A stretch of DNA of 64,000 bases. Source: DATJHM01 sp963777355 (GTDB lineage: Bacteria; Chloroflexota; Ktedonobacteria; Ktedonobacterales; Ktedonobacteraceae). The position numbers and the translations under genes are program-made. The notes beneath the pieces were generated by a model, which had not been told where the DNA came from, did not search any database, and saw only the letters and a list, made by a program, of their open reading frames with translations. Below, one piece after another: positions 18,394 through 28,841 of the stretch. Each line of letters begins with the position of its first letter. The stretch's first letter is position 1. Location: the NCBI GenBank assembly GCA_963777355.1, contig CAVZQK010000080.1, forward strand, positions 310,001 to 374,000, given 5' to 3'.

Positions 18394-18771
18394 ATGCACA
18401 TCAGCATTGTCGAAGATAATCTGTCTATGAGGATAATGGTGGAAACCGCTCTCAAGCTTCATGGACATAACGTTGAGACCTACGCAAATTCATCCTCTTT
18501 CTTCTCTGCTCTCCAGGATGTCCAACGTATCCCACCCTATGATGTTGTGATTGTTGATCTTTACCTTGAGCACCAATTGGGAACAGATGTCGTTGAAGAA
18601 CTTAGGATCACTCAGCCTCAAGAGATACTCACAATTTTAATGTCTGCCGCTGGGGAGAGTGTTTTTGCTCCTATCCGGAAACGCTATCCACATTTGCAGA
18701 TTATTCAAAAGCCTTTTAAGATTAAAGCTCTCGTTTCTCTTATTAACGGCGCTACTCCTGCCTGTGATTAA
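18394..18771 (+). CDS. Single-domain response regulator
   Basis: A receiver protein of 125 residues. It has the acidic pair region SIVEDNLSM, phosphoacceptor Asp in VVIVDLYLE, Ser in LMSAAGE and Lys in IQKPFK. ATG 18394 is preferred over the upstream in-frame ATGs because AGGAAGGG lies about 10 bases before it and the receiver fold begins right after. It has no output domain. No kinase is adjacent; the orphan sits between a STAND regulator and the kinase/GTPase/GAP1 cluster. Confidence 0.82.
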   Translation: MHISIVEDNLSMRIMVETALKLHGHNVETYANSSSFFSALQDVQRIPPYDVVIVDLYLEHQLGTDVVEELRITQPQEILTILMSAAGESVFAPIRKRYPHLQIIQKPFKIKALVSLINGATPACD

Positions 18772-18852
18772 ACTCTGGCTTGCTTTTCGTTTTTGCCTCT
18801 CTTCTTTGCCTCTTTTTATAAGATAGAGGCGAGAAACTATCAAAAAGCCCTC

Positions 18853-19074
18853 TTATCTTTCTACCATAAAAATAATTCGCTTACAAATGTTGCTTGTGTA
18901 TGCAGCTATCTCAGCAAGCTTATGCGCTATCCAGAGAGATGGGTTATAGGCTGAAGAAATGTTCCATCTCTTTGCGCAATGGGAAGGAGCCCGATTTGTG
19001 TCTGCATCTCCATAATATTCTGCCAAATCGGCAGATAGCTCCTGCAAGCCTTTATCCAGTTTCGTTCTAGGCAT
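18853..19074 (-). CDS. Small hypothetical protein
   Basis: A 73-residue protein of unknown family. It has a charged N-terminal half (TKLDKGLQELSADLAEYYGDAD) and no predicted TM segment. The start is supported by AAGGAG eight bases before ATG 19074. It lies 39 bp downstream of the membrane-protein gene on the same strand, so the two may form a small operon. Function cannot be inferred. Confidence 0.5.
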   Translation of the reverse strand: MPRTKLDKGLQELSADLAEYYGDADTNRAPSHCAKRWNISSAYNPSLWIAHKLAEIAAYTSNICKRIIFMVER

Positions 19075-19113
19075 GCAATTGACTCCTTCACGGTGGCAAT
19101 AGCGTTTTGGCTA

Positions 19114-19470
19114 TTAAGGCCTGTTCCGCCATGACCAGGGATTAGGACCCCAATCAGGAGGGAAATATGGGCGTTTTCTTGCCGAGGATAAGTTGTATCT
19201 AAAAGAGATAAATAGAAATGCTATTACTGTAAGCATACACGCTAAGAGCACAGAAATATACAGGCAGATCCAGCCCCAGGAAAGTTGGTTTAAGTCTTCT
19301 ACATGGTTTTGCACTAACCAGAACAAGATCTCTGTCTCCAATTTTTGTAGCGGCGGTGTTAGGGTAGCTACGATACTATTTATAATAGCCCCTGCTATTC
19401 CTTCGAGAATAGAAGTAACGAGCCGCCCGATAAGTTGTATGGTCCAGCTAACTTCTCTTTGTTCTCGCAA
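19114..19470 (-). CDS. Small membrane protein, unknown function
   Basis: A 118-residue protein with an amphipathic N-terminal half (QLIGRLVTSILEGIAGAIINSIVATL) and one strong TM segment (WGWICLYISVLLACMLTVIAFLF written as a hydrophobic run near residues 75-97). The basic C-terminal tail is rich in Pro/Trp (PPDWGPNPWSW). TTG 19470 is chosen because CAGGAG lies eight bases upstream; a TTG at 19491 would place that site inside the coding region. No homologous family was recognised. The adjacent kinase/GTPase/GAP1 cluster runs divergently. Confidence 0.55.
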   Translation of the reverse strand: MREQREVSWTIQLIGRLVTSILEGIAGAIINSIVATLTPPLQKLETEILFWLVQNHVEDLNQLSWGWICLYISVLLACMLTVIAFLFISFRYNLSSARKRPYFPPDWGPNPWSWRNRP

Positions 19471-19491
19471 TTTAAAATCTCCTGAAAGCAA

Positions 19492-19980
19492 ATATCTGTA
19501 GAGAATCTATCTTTTATAACAGACGAAATATCTGCTTTAAGTCTAAAGAAACAATTTTACTCTGCTTTCTTTTTCCCTATAGCAGCTTTTGTATGTACGA
19601 AAAGTCTTTCTCTATAGCCTTCTCTTTTTTTGTCCTCTCTTGTCTCTATCCTTTTTGCTGCCTACTCCGGTCTTGAATTGTAGCCCTTTCCTTTCGCGCT
19701 ATAAGGAGTTGTCCATCCTTCTAATTGCTAATAAACTGTATTTATATTATACTTAATTTTACTGATACATTATGGGTGGCTTCATTGCTAAAGTAAATAA
19801 CTATCGGCAATTCATCATAATCATGTAGCTTGATTCTTTCATTAAGCAATAAATATCAAGTGTGATACAAAATATAAGAGACGCTATAGAAGCAGCCGCT
19901 AGCTTTCAACATGCAAAAAGATAAATTAAATCTCTTTGAGAACTTCTATTTATACCTTTCGTTGTGCAGGAAGGAGCTGT
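19492..19980. other. AT-rich intergenic region upstream of the kinase-GTPase-GAP1 cluster
   Basis: This 489-bp divergent region is clearly richer in A/T than the flanking genes and has no convincing ORF. It must contain the promoter of the cluster and of the small minus-strand membrane-protein gene. Several TATAAT-like strings occur near 19740-19760, but no single promoter can be chosen. Confidence 0.4.
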
Positions 19981-20622
19981 ATGCAAATGCAGAATTGCGT
20001 GGGTCAGCAATTTGGAAATTATCGCCTCACACGCCTATTGGGCAAGGGAGGATATGCTGAGGTCTACGAGGCACAGCATATCCATCTGAACAATTTGCAC
20101 GCAATCAAAATATTGACAGATACGAATCTCAGAAAGAAACAGCGCGAGGAGTTTCTGGCTGAGGCGCGTACGGTTGCGAATTTGCAGCATTTAAGTCCTC
20201 ATATCATTCAGATTCAAGATTTTGGCATCCAGCCTGTAAAGGATAGCGAAGATGCTGGTATCCCTTATTTCGTTATGGAGTATGCTTCTGATGGCACGCT
20301 CCGCACTCTCTACCCTCATGATACAAAGCTTCCCTTAGAGCGCATTGTCTTATATATCAACCAAGTAGCTCAGGCTTGCAATGTGCTCATGACCAGCAGC
20401 CCTCCGATCATTCATTGCGATGTGAAGCCGGAGAATATGCTCCTCAGGAGTGAGGACTATCTCCTATTGAGCGATTTTGGTATCGCCGTTGTCGGAAAGA
20501 CAGCACGCAGACTATCTCGACGAGCGAGATGCCTGTTGTCGGCACTGCAACCTATATCGCTCCTGAACGCCTTTCGAAGCAAGCAGGCAAGCCGAGCCAG
20601 TGACCAGTATTCTCTTGCGTAG
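19981..20622 (+). pseudogene. Ser/Thr protein kinase, N-terminal part of frameshifted gene
   Basis: Hanks-type kinase. Glycine loop LLGKGGYAEVYEA, catalytic Lys in HAIKIL, catalytic loop IIHCDVKPENML (HCD in place of HRD, Asp retained) and DFG are visible. ATG 19981 follows AGGAAGGAG. After DFGIAVVGKTAR the frame is lost. The activation segment MPVVGTATYIAPE, then ASDQYSLA, then VYEWLCGFPPFEG and PSDRYPTVTAFAQALEQAI occur in successive other frames up to about 20900. At least four single-base indels are therefore present. As read, no full-length kinase can be made. It heads the GTPase/GAP1 operon and would be its phospho-signalling component. Confidence 0.8.
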
Positions 20623-21669
20623 CGGTATATGAGTGGCTCTGTGGTTTTCCGCCCTTCGAGGGCCTGGAGATGGAGATCTGTTATAAGCAGATGACTCAGC
20701 CGCCGCCGCCTTTCGAGCTAGACGAGAACCCGCATATTACGCCAGAGATCGAGACTGTGGTGATGCGTGCCCTGAAGAAAAACCATCTGACCGCTATCCA
20801 ACGGTAACTGCGTTTGCCCAGGCCCTGGAACAGGCAATTCAGACGACTGCACGCCAGAATCAACGCTCTGTGCTACAATTGCCACCGCCGAGAAGACAGT
20901 CTCCCAGTAGCGCGATGTCAATTTGCAGGATCTCTTGAAGTAACACAAATCCAGTTGCGACTAGGTCTCCTCCCGCCTGATGAGCCTGTAGAACCACTAC
21001 GGGAAAAAAAGACAAAACGCTTGTCTGCGCCTTTGCCATTACAGCCATCATTGCACTTGCCATTTTTACCATCGCTGCCGCTTAAGTTACCAGCAGCAAC
21101 AACCTGCCGCGTCGCCGCCATTGACTTTATATGAGCAGTCAACGATGGTCGCACCACCAGCACCGGCGAAACCAATAGCCAGTATCTCAGCACAGCGTAA
21201 CGCCTCTGCTGTAACTGAGGTTGTTGCACCAAAAATCGTTACTCCCGCTCCCACGCGCAGACCTGTCCGGCCCGCCAGGAGCGAGACTCAGCTAGGTTTT
21301 TTTAGCCTCTCTTCGCACTTTATTCTAGATGGCGCTGGGAGCTGGTTTATTCCTTTAGGAATTTTATGTAATGTCGGTTCTGCTGTGCTGATTGGCAAGC
21401 TCTGGTCAAACTTTTCTTTTCTGTTGGCTGGATCGCTCTTTTCAGTGCTGATGTTTATCCTGAGTGTTTTTTTTGTAGACCGCATACTTGCAACTTTTTG
21501 CGCTGTGCTGGTTGCTTTCTACTGGCTGGTGGTTGGCTGGAGCGTTGGCAGGTTTCTCGTCGCTCTATTGCATCTTAATCCATTATTTGCACCACCTTTT
21601 ACCGCTTTTGTCTTTTTTGGGATTAGTGTATTCCTGAATGTCTGGTATGTTGCCAGGAAGAATTTATAA
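20623..21669 (+). pseudogene. Ser/Thr kinase C-terminal part: linker, TM and multi-TM tail
   Basis: This continues the kinase gene above. It holds the last part of the kinase domain (in shifted frames to about 20900) and a TM helix at about 21011-21075 (KTLVCAFAITAIIALAIF in one frame). A Gln/Pro/Ala-rich linker then leads into the open frame 21121-21669. That frame encodes about four TM helices (WFIPLGILCNVGSAVLI, LLAGSLFSVLMFILSVFF and others) and the C-terminus VARKNL. The fused layout of kinase, TM and membrane tail is inferred from order and from the way frames join. The next gene begins 51 bp downstream. Confidence 0.65.
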
Positions 21670-21720
21670 CGGCATTCCTGTATAGGAAAGTGACTATTTT
21701 ACTATGGAGGCCAGTGTCTT

Positions 21721-22767
21721 ATGGGCATCTTCGCCAAATGTCTCTGCCCCTCTTGTTTCAATGAGATCAATTTAGGCGATTGCCGAATTCTCTCTGGCAG
21801 AACAAGCGGAAAAGTCTTAAAATACCCATCTAAGAATGTTTTTCAGCGCATGAATATTGAGCCGCTCGTCGGCCCCTTTTATACAACTGAACTCGCTCAG
21901 CGTGAGTGTCACGTCTGTAATTATCTGCTACCCAAAAATATTGAGCGGGTGCCGAGTATTACTCTGGTTGTTGTTGGGGATGTTTCATCTGGAAAGAGTA
22001 GCTTTCTTGCCTCCTTTATTCAGCAGCTGAGAATGGGTTGGATTAATAATTCAAAAAGTTTTGTACGCTTTCAATGCCTGACTCCCGATGTACAGCAGGA
22101 CTATATCACGAACTATTTTGAGCCTTTGTTTACTCATAAAAAGAGTCTGGCCCCTTCTGAGCATGCAATCAGTCCATATGCGCGGCCCTTGATCTACGAG
22201 CTGGCATTGGCTTCCTCTCCTAAACATCCTGTAACAGTGGCGAATCTAATGATCTATGATACCTCTGGCGAAGATTATGAGGCGGAGGATCGTATTGTGA
22301 ATTTTGCCCGTTTTGTCTTAAATACTGATGCCTTCATTTTCGTAGTGAACCCTGTTGTGATTCCTAACGTTTTTAATAATCTCGATCCCGCTCTAAAAGC
22401 TCAGCCTCGTTTACAAGCACAGTTCGCTGCTGGACAAAGAAGTAGGCCATCCGAACGTTTAAATGCTACTCTAGATATTTATGAACGATATCATGGACAT
22501 GCAAAAGGGGCACGCTTGGCTGATATCCCCGTCGCTGTTATGCTCTCAAAGTCTGATCTGCTCCAGGGAGGAGCTACTATCAGGAATCAGCCTTATTATG
22601 GTGGGGGCATTGATTTGCAGGATATCCAGGATGTGGATTGGGAGGTACGCGATCTTCTCGAACAGCGCTATGCGCAAAGCGACCTTGTTGGCGCAACAAG
22701 TCGCCTGGCTCGTGCAAAGTTTTTCGCTACTTCAGCAACGGGAGAGCCCCCTGATGAGTACCGATAA
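21721..22767 (+). CDS. Double-GTPase (DO-GTPase type) with zinc ribbon
   Basis: A 348-residue P-loop GTPase. The N-terminus has two cysteine pairs (CPSC near residue 9 and CHVCNYLLP near 62), a likely zinc ribbon. The P-loop is VVGDVSSGKSSFLAS, the G3-like motif DTSGEDYE, and the G4-like motif LSKSD. These features fit the DO-GTPase families that partner GAP1 proteins in predicted conflict systems. The frame ends at GEPPDEYR, but the expected tail VQPLRCLDPVLWILHELAII continues in another frame to 22846. One base near 22755 is therefore extra or missing. GGAGG precedes ATG 21721, and GAP1 starts 32 bp after the restored end. Confidence 0.78.
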   Translation: MGIFAKCLCPSCFNEINLGDCRILSGRTSGKVLKYPSKNVFQRMNIEPLVGPFYTTELAQRECHVCNYLLPKNIERVPSITLVVVGDVSSGKSSFLASFIQQLRMGWINNSKSFVRFQCLTPDVQQDYITNYFEPLFTHKKSLAPSEHAISPYARPLIYELALASSPKHPVTVANLMIYDTSGEDYEAEDRIVNFARFVLNTDAFIFVVNPVVIPNVFNNLDPALKAQPRLQAQFAAGQRSRPSERLNATLDIYERYHGHAKGARLADIPVAVMLSKSDLLQGGATIRNQPYYGGGIDLQDIQDVDWEVRDLLEQRYAQSDLVGATSRLARAKFFATSATGEPPDEYR

Positions 22768-22878
22768 CTTTACGAATGTACAGCCTCTTCGTTGTCTTGA
22801 TCCTGTCTTGTGGATTCTCCATGAGCTGGCTATTATAAGAGCATAGCGTGTAATTTTGCAGAAGGGGAGTATTTCTTT

Positions 22879-24174
22879 ATGAAGAAGGAGAGGCAGGGTG
22901 AAATCGCTACTCAGGCAATGATAGATCAACTATGGTTTACGTGGTCTAAGGTCGGCCTTGATGCCATTAGCTCCGGATTTCGCATTCGTGCCGCCTCTGA
23001 GGGGCTTAAAGATATTCGCAGTGAGCGCGTGCAAAATCTCAATCCCTACCTGTACTATTCTGTACCCAGAGATAGAGATAGAGATTCTGCTCTGGGTTTT
23101 GCTCCCGTCTGCCTGACGCTCGTTAATGTAGGCAGTGAGGGCCACGAGGAACGTGCCCTTCTCCATAAAGTCTATACTGGTCAGGATGATTATGGACGTT
23201 ACGGCGTGTATTTTATTCATCTCCTCATGCTACCAAAGGAATTTACCGCAAAGGATGCCATTGCTTTCTGGAAATCTGATCTCTGGCAACGCTCAGATAA
23301 AGATACTGATCCCTTCAATAAACGCCTCGAACGTCTCTCTCTCCAGGAGCTGGAGCAAAAAAGCAAAACCAGGCGTTTGAATCCCCAAAATCGTAATCTT
23401 ATTCAAACCTATCTGCCATTTCTTGTCCGGGCCTATCTGAGCAAAAACTTACGTGCAGAGAAAGCAGGTCTTGCTCCTCCAAGACTCTATATTGTCGCTT
23501 CTGATGACGATGTCGCCCTCTTGATTGCTATGTTGCTGGATTGCCTTCCCCCTCAACTCGTGAAGTCGGTGACCTTTACCACCTATGAAAGCAGGTTGCG
23601 TGAGGCCACAACGGAAATTATTGGACGCTGCTGGTATTCGCCAGATGCCGAGTTAGAGCCAGATATCTCTAATCTTCTTCCCCTCGACAACCGGGAGGAA
23701 CTGATCCTGAATTGCTACACCGGAGAAACCTCCGATCTGGCAGTTCATGGCCGTGTCCAAAACGATCCTCGTGCCGAGCTGTGTGCGCAAGATGCTACCA
23801 GCTATATCCTCTCTCACTATAAAGACCCGGAGTATTATCTTGAATTGCTGAAAGAGATCGAGCATTTCCCTGATTTAACAGTTGAACAATTTTTAACCTT
23901 CTATGAACAGCATAGACGTGCTGAGGCCAATCCTACCCAGGAAGATATCGAGCGCGTCCTCTCTCCACGTACAGACGCTGAGTATGAGCTCTCTGCCAGG
24001 ATGCTTTCAAGAAAAAGCTACCAGCGCAAGTTGCTAGAACTGGCTCTTGAGTTGCCTGGTTGGTGGAAACGATGGCGTGCAAATGTTATAAATCTACGCA
24101 AAAAGATCACCAATTTCCCACGCTGGCAAATGCCTTGTTCGCTCTGGCGGACTATGCTTTGCCTCAGCTTATAG
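22879..24174 (+). pseudogene. GAP1-like protein A, N-terminal piece
   Basis: First piece of a large GTPase-associated protein 1 (GAP1)-like gene spanning 22879-26928. The N-terminal domain has DQLWFTWSKVGL, GFRIRAASEGL, VYTGQDDYGRYGVYFIHLL, a long helical segment, then PPQLVKSVTFTTYESRLREA. These are hallmarks I associate with GAP1-N domains: an entry motif, YTGxDxxGR, and LP..LTFxTYE. ATG 22879 follows AAGGGGAG. The real frame leaves this ORF at the AAAAAG near 24100-24105 (LRKK then DHQFPTLANALFALADYALP), a -1 shift. GAP1 proteins are thought to work with DO-GTPases in NTP-dependent immune or conflict systems; the biochemistry is not known. Confidence 0.75.
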
Positions 24175-25709
24175 CGGTTGTACAAGGGGCTGTGACGCAG
24201 GATGAGCAAAGTATTGCCAGAGAGGCTATCACTTTCGAGACGTTGCTCGATCTTATAAACTGTGCTGCCCCCGCTGAAGAAGAGCCTGACCTCTGGCGCA
24301 CCCTTCTACAGGAACTTGGCAAGATCAAGAATAGTGCCGATTTCTTTCTCGCCACCTGGGACAATTACGCCACATTGCTGCGACACTCTTCTCGCGCCCT
24401 CTTTTCCCCTCAAACAGATAAAAAAAGTAGCGCACAGATCAAGAAAGACGCTAAGCTTATAGAACCTTTCCTGAAAATTCTGTTATGGCCGGAATATGGT
24501 GCATTTTTAAGCTTACAATTGCCTCTACCCTGGACTGTGACTGTCACGAATAGGCTGGTCTTTGATACATTAGCTAAAAGGGCCTATCTCCGTGAGGAAA
24601 CAGTCCATAATCTGGAGCAAGAATATTCTTCCGAACTTGAAGCTCTTTTCAAGCAGTTGTCACAGGAAGCGCAGCAGCAGCATTGGGCAACGACTACAGC
24701 CTTCTTTGATGTGCTTGCTTCCAAAGCTTATGGAAAAAAGATGGACCTCTGGTTCCTTCTCCTAAATTCTCCGCTCGGTAAATTTGAGCAGAATAGTGGT
24801 AGCCTGGCTCAAATGGTCCATCTCAAGCCGAGCGAGACGGTCCCTTTCCTGAAACGTTCTGGCCCTCAATATCTCCCTCTTGATCCACCGGATGAGATGG
24901 CGCGTATTGTTATGGCTATCTTCAAAGATCTGGCTCAGGGCGAACATCATCGGGAAAAAATGGAAGTGCTCTTCGACTGGCTTGCCGCGAAACCTCTCAT
25001 CAATTGGTTCAGCCGCCGATCCAGTGGAGAACGCCATCTCGCCGATGTCCTCACCGCCGCCAATCTCAATGCGCAAGAGTGCGGCCAGTTCTTTGACCGC
25101 TACGGCAAAACCTACATCCCCCTCTATCCTTCTTCCTCCATCTTATTGAATCTCTTTGAACGGTATGCCCATCTCCAGGAGCGGAGACGCATTTTCTATC
25201 TTCAGTCCTGGCTGGATTGTTCATTAACACAGCAGACCTTAGAAAAGGTTCTGCAAGCTGCTCAGCTTCAAAGCACCGATAAAGTCGCCTTTCTTCAGCA
25301 ATATGGGCAACGCTATCTTACCTTTTATTCCAGATCCCAGGTGCTACATAGTTACGTCCAGGAGTTTCTCGATTGGCTTTTGACGGCTGATCTCGCTCTT
25401 TTCAAGAACAAAGAACCTTCTCTGACAGAAAAGCTCTTACTATTCCTGTATAACTGCTCTGCAAAGCAGGACCCTGTTTTCCTTCCTTTTTCGGCACAAT
25501 GGCTCTATGCCTGGCTAACCGTAGTCCATCTTATGCGTGAGCCCGTGCTCCTTTCTCAGAAACCAGAGCGGGTTGCTACAAGCGTTGAAAAAATCCTGAA
25601 CGAAAAATCTCTTTCGGCGACGACACGTGCTCAACTCATCAGAGAGCTCTCTCTCGCCTGGCTTGCAGATGAAAGACAGCTTGTAGAACTTCTAGATCCG
25701 TTATACTGA
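24105..25709 (+). pseudogene. GAP1-like protein A, middle piece
   Basis: Continues GAP1 A after the -1 shift at 24100-24105; the open frame extends back to 24060 only by chance. About 530 residues of all-helical sequence with many Leu/Trp and repeated aromatic motifs (LPLDPPDEMARIVMAIFKDLAQ, FFDRYGKTYIPLYPSSSILLNLFERY). No catalytic motif was recognised. This fits the long helical GAP1 middle/C-terminal region. The frame stops at TGA 25707, inside the first unit of a 97-bp tandem duplication. The second unit reads through the same motif LVELLDPLYQRLAGPDM without the stop. Confidence 0.7.
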
Positions 25710-25850
25710 GCGGCTATCAGGGCCAGATATGCTCTCTCTCCTCTACAGTCTCGTCTTGTTTGCGGATGGAAGGCAGCTTGTAGAACTTCTAGATCCGTTA
25801 TATCAGCGGCTAGCAGGGCCAGATATGCTCCCTCTCCTCTACAACATGGC
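25670..25850 (+). repeat. Tandem duplication, about 97-bp period, inside GAP1 A
   Basis: The segment around CTTGTAGAACTTCTAGATCC at 25680 recurs at 25777 with the same flanks (a GATGAAAGACAG-type lead-in and a GGGCCAGATATGCTC-type tail). The period is 97 bp. One unit has an extra base next to the TGA, so an in-frame 96-bp (32-residue) duplication with one insertion is the simplest reading. It is absent from GAP1 B. Confidence 0.8.
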
Positions 25851-26427
25851 CGAGAAAGCCAATGAGGGTCTTCGTCAGAGACGCTACACGAAAACTCTGC
25901 TCGTTCCTTACTTGCAAGTTGCTGCAAGCTTTCAACCCCGCTTTTCTCGGAATGACTCGCAAGAAATCTTCCTGCAAAGCTTCGTCAATACGCTGCTAGA
26001 GGGCATTGACGAAAAGACCCGTACCTGGCTCATTACACGCGCCTGGCCCGCCGAGCTTTCTCTCGCCTGGAAAAATTATGTCTCTCAGCAGGCGTTTCAT
26101 ACCCTGGCTCCCCCCTCGCGAGATGAGCGTTTATCTATGTGGTGGGAGTGGAAGGTTGCACGCAAAAAGATGGACCGGGCGCTGCAAAGTCAGGATGACG
26201 AGAAGATTATTCAGGTCTGTATCGAGCATATGACAATATTGACCGGGGAGAAAGCGCAACTCCTACCAAATTATAGAAATTGGTTGAATGAGGCATGGCG
26301 CAGTGTGTTGCTGCCGCAAGGACAAATTTACTGGTGGGATCAAACAAAGCCGCAGCCTCTCCTGCCAGAGCTCTCACATCTGGCGATCCTAGAAACGCTA
26401 CAGCAGCGGCTGCCGCACAGCAGATGA
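25729..26427 (+). pseudogene. GAP1-like protein A, third piece
   Basis: Continues GAP1 A from the second repeat unit: LVELLDPLYQRLAGPDM, then LLYNMAEKANEGLRQRRYTKTLL, RAWPAELSLAWKNYVSQQAFHTL and EWKVARKKMDRALQSQDDEKI. This is helical sequence nearly identical to 29735-30290 in GAP1 B and related to 30785-31050. The frame breaks near 26355-26370 (WWDQTKPQP then an incorrect LLPELSHL), where GAP1 B reads PPARALTS. Confidence 0.68.
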
Positions 26428-26928
26428 TGCAGGCCGGACCTGCCAGTAAAGAGGCCTTTCTCCAGTTGGAGGAGGCGCTGGTAAGGGGCGATATCGGTAG
26501 AATTGTAGATGTGGCAACAGCCTATGAAGAAATGTTTCGCCTCTCCCCTGAAAAAGTGCCCGACGAGTGGCGTGTGCAGGTAAAAGCAGCCTGGAACTTC
26601 GTTGGGCCTGGAGCGAAGCGGATCTGCAAAACGATTTGGCTAGTAATAACGAGACTCCTGAAAGCAGGCCAGCAAATAGGGGCACTGGTAACGAAGAGGA
26701 GAGCTCCTACGCCATTATTTACCGCCTACGAAGTCCGACACCTTCGTGAAGCTCCGTCAGTTCCTGGCGCAGCAAGAGGCGCAGTGGGTGCGCACAGCTC
26801 CCAGGGAGAAGATTTTTGAAATCCTCCAGGCGGATCTCGCCTCTCAGCCCCAGCAAACAACACCGCCTTCATCTAATGTTGCCCCAAATCCGTCCCGGTG
26901 GCAGTGGTTGACGAAATGGTTGAACTAG
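26370..26928 (+). pseudogene. GAP1-like protein A, C-terminal piece
   Basis: Resumes as AAAAQQMMQAGPASKEAFLQLEEALVRGDIGRI and AYEEMFRLSPEKVPDEWRVQVKAAWNF. It shifts again near 26600 and near 26745, and ends in the frame LRQFLAQQEAQWVRTAPREKIFEILQADL with stop at 26926-26928 after RWQWLTKWLN. The short Pro/Ser linker and final Trp-rich helix give this copy a natural C-terminus. GAP1 B begins 22 bp later behind an AGGAGGAAG ribosome site. Confidence 0.62.
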
Positions 26929-26950
26929 ACTAAACAGTAGGAGGAAGCGC

Positions 26951-28117
26951 ATGAGCGACCAGCATCAAGCTGTCGAGCAACTATGGTATACCTGGTCCCA
27001 GGTCGGTCTTGGGTATCGGACTGGCTTTCGCGTGCGTGCCGCCTCTCCAGGTCTTAAAGATGTTCGTAGTGAGCGTGTGCAAAGCCTTGACCCTTATCTG
27101 TACTATACTTTGCCCAGAGAAAGGGATAGAGATACCGTTCTTGGTACCGCCCCTGTCTGTTTTTCGCTTGTTACTACCGCTCAGGAACGCGTTCTCCTTC
27201 AAAAGGTATACACAGGTCAGGATGATTATGGACGCTATGGGATGTATTTTATTCATTTCCTGGTGGGTCTGCCGCAAGAATTTACCGCACAAGACGCCAT
27301 ATCTTTGTGGCGCTCTGACTTCTGGCAGCGTTCGGATAAATCGCTAGATCCACGGCAGGTAGACCTTGAGCCCGTCTCATCTACTGATCTTCTGCAAAAA
27401 AGCAAAACCAGGTCGCTCAATCCTCATGGTCGTGATCTGATCCAGAAATATCTTCCTTTTCTTGTGCAAGCCTACTTGAGCAAAAATTTACGTGCCGAGA
27501 AAAGGTATAGCAGCTCCCCTCCCAAACTCTATATTGCCGCTTCTGATAGTAATATTGCCTTGTTGATCGCAAAGTTGGTAGAGTGCCTTCCCCCTCAACT
27601 CGTGAGAAACTTGACATTTAGTACCTATGAAAGCCGCTTGCGTGAGTCCGCAACGGAGATTGTCGGACGTTGCTGGTATTCCTCGCCAGATGCCGAGCAG
27701 GACCCCGATGTACAAAAACTTCTGCCTTTCGACTATCGTGAGGAACTTGCTATCAATTGCTATACCGGTGAAGTCTCTCATCTAGCAAATCATGTCCGCG
27801 TGCAGCATGATCCTCGTATCGAACGCTGTGCTCAGGAAGCCACGAATTATATTCTTTCTCAAGATCAAACATATCAGGAAATGCTGCATGAAGTGAAACA
27901 CCTCTCTCAACTAACAGTGGAGCAGTTTTTAACCTTCTATGAGCAGCATGGCCGTGTATCGGACAATCCTACCCAGGAAGATATCGAGCGCACCCTCTCT
28001 CCACGTACAGATGCGGATTATGAGCTCTCTGCCAGAATGCTCTCCAGGCGTAACTACCAGAGAAAGTTGCCTGGAACAGGCCCTTTTCGAGCCTTCCTGG
28101 TGGCAAAACTGGCGTAA
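26951..28117 (+). pseudogene. GAP1-like protein B, N-terminal piece
   Basis: A second GAP1-like gene, paralogous to A. GAP1-N motifs are conserved: EQLWYTWSQVGLGYRTGF, RAASPGLKDVRSERVQ, VYTGQDDYGRYGMYFIHFL, PPQLVRNLTFSTYESRLRE. ATG 26951 has AGGAGGAAG six to ten bases upstream. The frame fails at the CC of 28070-28071. Removing one C gives NYQRKLLEQALFEPSWWQNW, matching the equivalent region of copy A. At the protein level this half differs substantially from copy A, unlike the downstream half. Confidence 0.75.
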
Positions 28118-28841
28118 AAGTGTGATGAAACTACGGAGACAGAGTACGCAATTCCCCTCGCTGAGAAAGTCCCTGCTGGCTGTTGCTAACTATGCTTTGT
28201 TAGGGGCTGTAAATGCCATACGAAAGGCTGTGGGACAGGGCGAGAAAGGGGATGTCAAAGAGGTCGAAGCGTTTAATATCTTGCTTGATCTTATGCAGTG
28301 TCTGGCTCCTCCTGAAGAGGAACCGGATGTGTGGCGAATAGTATTGCGAGAAATTGGCAAGATCAAGGATATTACCCCTCTTAAGTCCTGGGATAGTTAT
28401 GCCAGATTGCTGAAGCTCTCTGCTCTTGCCCTTTTTCCCCCTCAAACAGATGGAAAAAGTAGCCTACAGTCCAATACAGACAATGAGCTCATAAAGCCCT
28501 TCCTGGCTCTCCTCTCGTGGCCTGAATTTGGTGCATTTTTAGGTTCGCAGATGCCTCTCGACTGGATTGAAATTGTCATAAACAGGCTTGGCTCTACAGA
28601 GACGCCAATTGCTAAAGAAATTGTTCATGAACTGGAACAACGGTATGCTTCCGTTATCGAAGCCCTTTTCAAACAACTCTCGCAGGAGCCCCAGCACTGG
28701 CCAACTGCCAGGGCTTTCTTTGAGTTGCTCGCCGCCAGAGGCTATGATAAAAAGCTGAATTTTTGTTTCCTCCTTCTGAAATCCCCTTTGGGTAAATCCG
28801 AGCAGAATAGCGCTCGCCTGATTTCAGATGGCCCACTTTAA
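28072..28841 (+). pseudogene. GAP1-like protein B, second piece
   Basis: Continues B as LEQALFEPSWWQNWRKSVMKL, QFPSLRKSLLAVANYALL, LMQCLAPPEEEPDVWRIVLREIGKI and QEPQHWPTARAFFELLAARGY. The order matches copy A's middle piece. It loses frame at the TTT of 28822-28824: ARLISDGPL stops, whereas removing one T joins directly to QMAHFKPDELVLFLKHAGP. Confidence 0.7.

Noticed and set aside
24100..24105. Second programmed -1 frameshift at C AAA AAG in GAP1 A
   Set aside because: The heptamer is imperfect (C in place of A) and the same gene has many other indels of both signs, so decay or error explains it better.
26295..26400. Start of an independent gene at 26295
   Set aside because: The first codons overlap the preceding GAP1 piece out of frame; the ORF only becomes GAP1-like from about 26370.
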